In this document: one piece after another, positions 42,027 to 42,123 of the stretch
How the letters are laid out: every line of letters starts with the position of its first letter
Position numbering within the stretch: position 1 is the stretch's first letter
Source: Eubacteriales bacterium
GTDB lineage: Bacteria > Bacillota > Clostridia > Saccharofermentanales > UBA5734
Direction: 5' to 3'
Assembly: GCA_028684955.1 (NCBI GenBank)
Contig: JAQUEY010000006.1
Location: 1-42,123 of the forward strand
Length of the DNA: 42,123 bases
The notes under the pieces: generated by a model
What the model was told of the DNA's origin: nothing
Seen by the model: only the letters and a program-made list of their open reading frames with translations
Database searches by the model: none
Program-made: the position numbers and the translations under genes

Positions 42027-42122
42027 TCAATCGGATTGTTTCAAAATCCTGCTGTCATGATGGACCATAAACGTTTCCGAGTCAATAGCCATGGCTACGA
42101 AAATGGGCGCGGCCGGGCGCGA
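42027..42122 (-). CDS. Possible 3' end of an unidentified upstream gene
   Basis: On the minus strand one frame runs from the window edge for 31 codons to a TGA at 42027. It includes PAAPIFVAMAIDSETFMVHHDSRIL. It is not recognised and too short to judge. An inverted repeat CAATCCG/CGGATTG (42014-42020/42032-42038) surrounds the stop. Between this and the TM1266-type gene no other gene is seen in the 329 nt 41795-42123. Confidence 0.2.
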   Translation of the reverse strand, partial: SRPAAPIFVAMAIDSETFMVHHDSRILKQSD

Positions 42123-42123
42123 G

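Noticed and set aside
41809-42060. 83-codon plus-strand frame near the right edge
   Set aside because: No ribosome-binding site and no recognisable motif; it lies over the leader hairpins of the hyd unit.
41795-42060. Known riboswitch (FMN, TPP, cobalamin, glycine, tetrahydrofolate) before the hyd genes
   Set aside because: Several G-rich blocks looked suggestive on either strand, but none of the remembered conserved cores is present in order, so only a generic structured leader is reported.

Overview
The window reads as one contiguous piece of a bacterial chromosome, G+C-rich by eye (roughly mid-50s percent), from an anaerobic Gram-positive of the Clostridia type. The basis for this is: the Firmicutes order S10-spc-secY-adk-map-KOW-infA-rpmJ-rpsM-rpsK-rpsD-rpoA-rplQ-ecf-truA; zinc-binding forms of S14, S4, L24 and L36; FtsEX followed by a coiled-coil M23 hydrolase; an lrgB-free YesM/YesN-type two-component pair; and HydG/HydE [FeFe]-hydrogenase maturases. 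Family or genus cannot be fixed from this sequence alone, but the long L17 and the maturases would suit an Oscillospirales-like fermenter.

Layout. 1-1815 (minus): arginine genes argC-argB, with argB cut by the left edge, under a promoter that carries a symmetric 18-bp ArgR-like box. 2221-3333: an orphan MsmX/UgpC-type sugar ABC ATPase. 3551-7579: a PucR/CdaR-like regulator, ftsE, ftsX and a PcsB/CwlO-like M23 hydrolase, ending in a strong terminator hairpin directly in front of a ctp (S41) protease gene, then a SAM methyltransferase and hslO (Hsp33). 10803-27445: the ribosomal superoperon from a strong promoter and about 300 nt of structured leader through rplQ and a U-tract terminator. It also carries secY, adk, map, a KOW protein, infA and rpoA, with a second promoter candidate before rpmJ. 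27464-33968: a fused EcfA1-EcfA2 ATPase, ecfT, a ROK sugar kinase, truA, pncB and a cyclophilin. 34204-34380: a 58-residue zinc-ribbon protein.

34550-38951 is the most system-like accessory part. It holds a lipoprotein sugar-binding protein with no permease, a stand-alone IS630-type HTH protein, a YesM/LytS-type membrane histidine kinase with its own promoter, and a YesN/AraC-type response regulator. A perfect inverted repeat (CATTTGAC-N8-GTCAAATG) lies upstream. This resembles the known XylFII-LytS-YesN arrangement, in which the binding protein is a sensor subunit rather than a transporter subunit. 38980-41794 (minus): a TM1266-family regulator, hydG and hydE, preceded by a leader with mutually exclusive hairpins, one of which would mask the ribosome-binding site.

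Together the core genes supply ribosomes, RNA polymerase alpha, protein export and N-terminal processing, vitamin uptake (ECF), NAD salvage and division-coupled wall hydrolysis. The accessory genes point to sugar sensing and uptake and to hydrogen metabolism. No tRNA, rRNA, CRISPR array or complete insertion sequence was seen.
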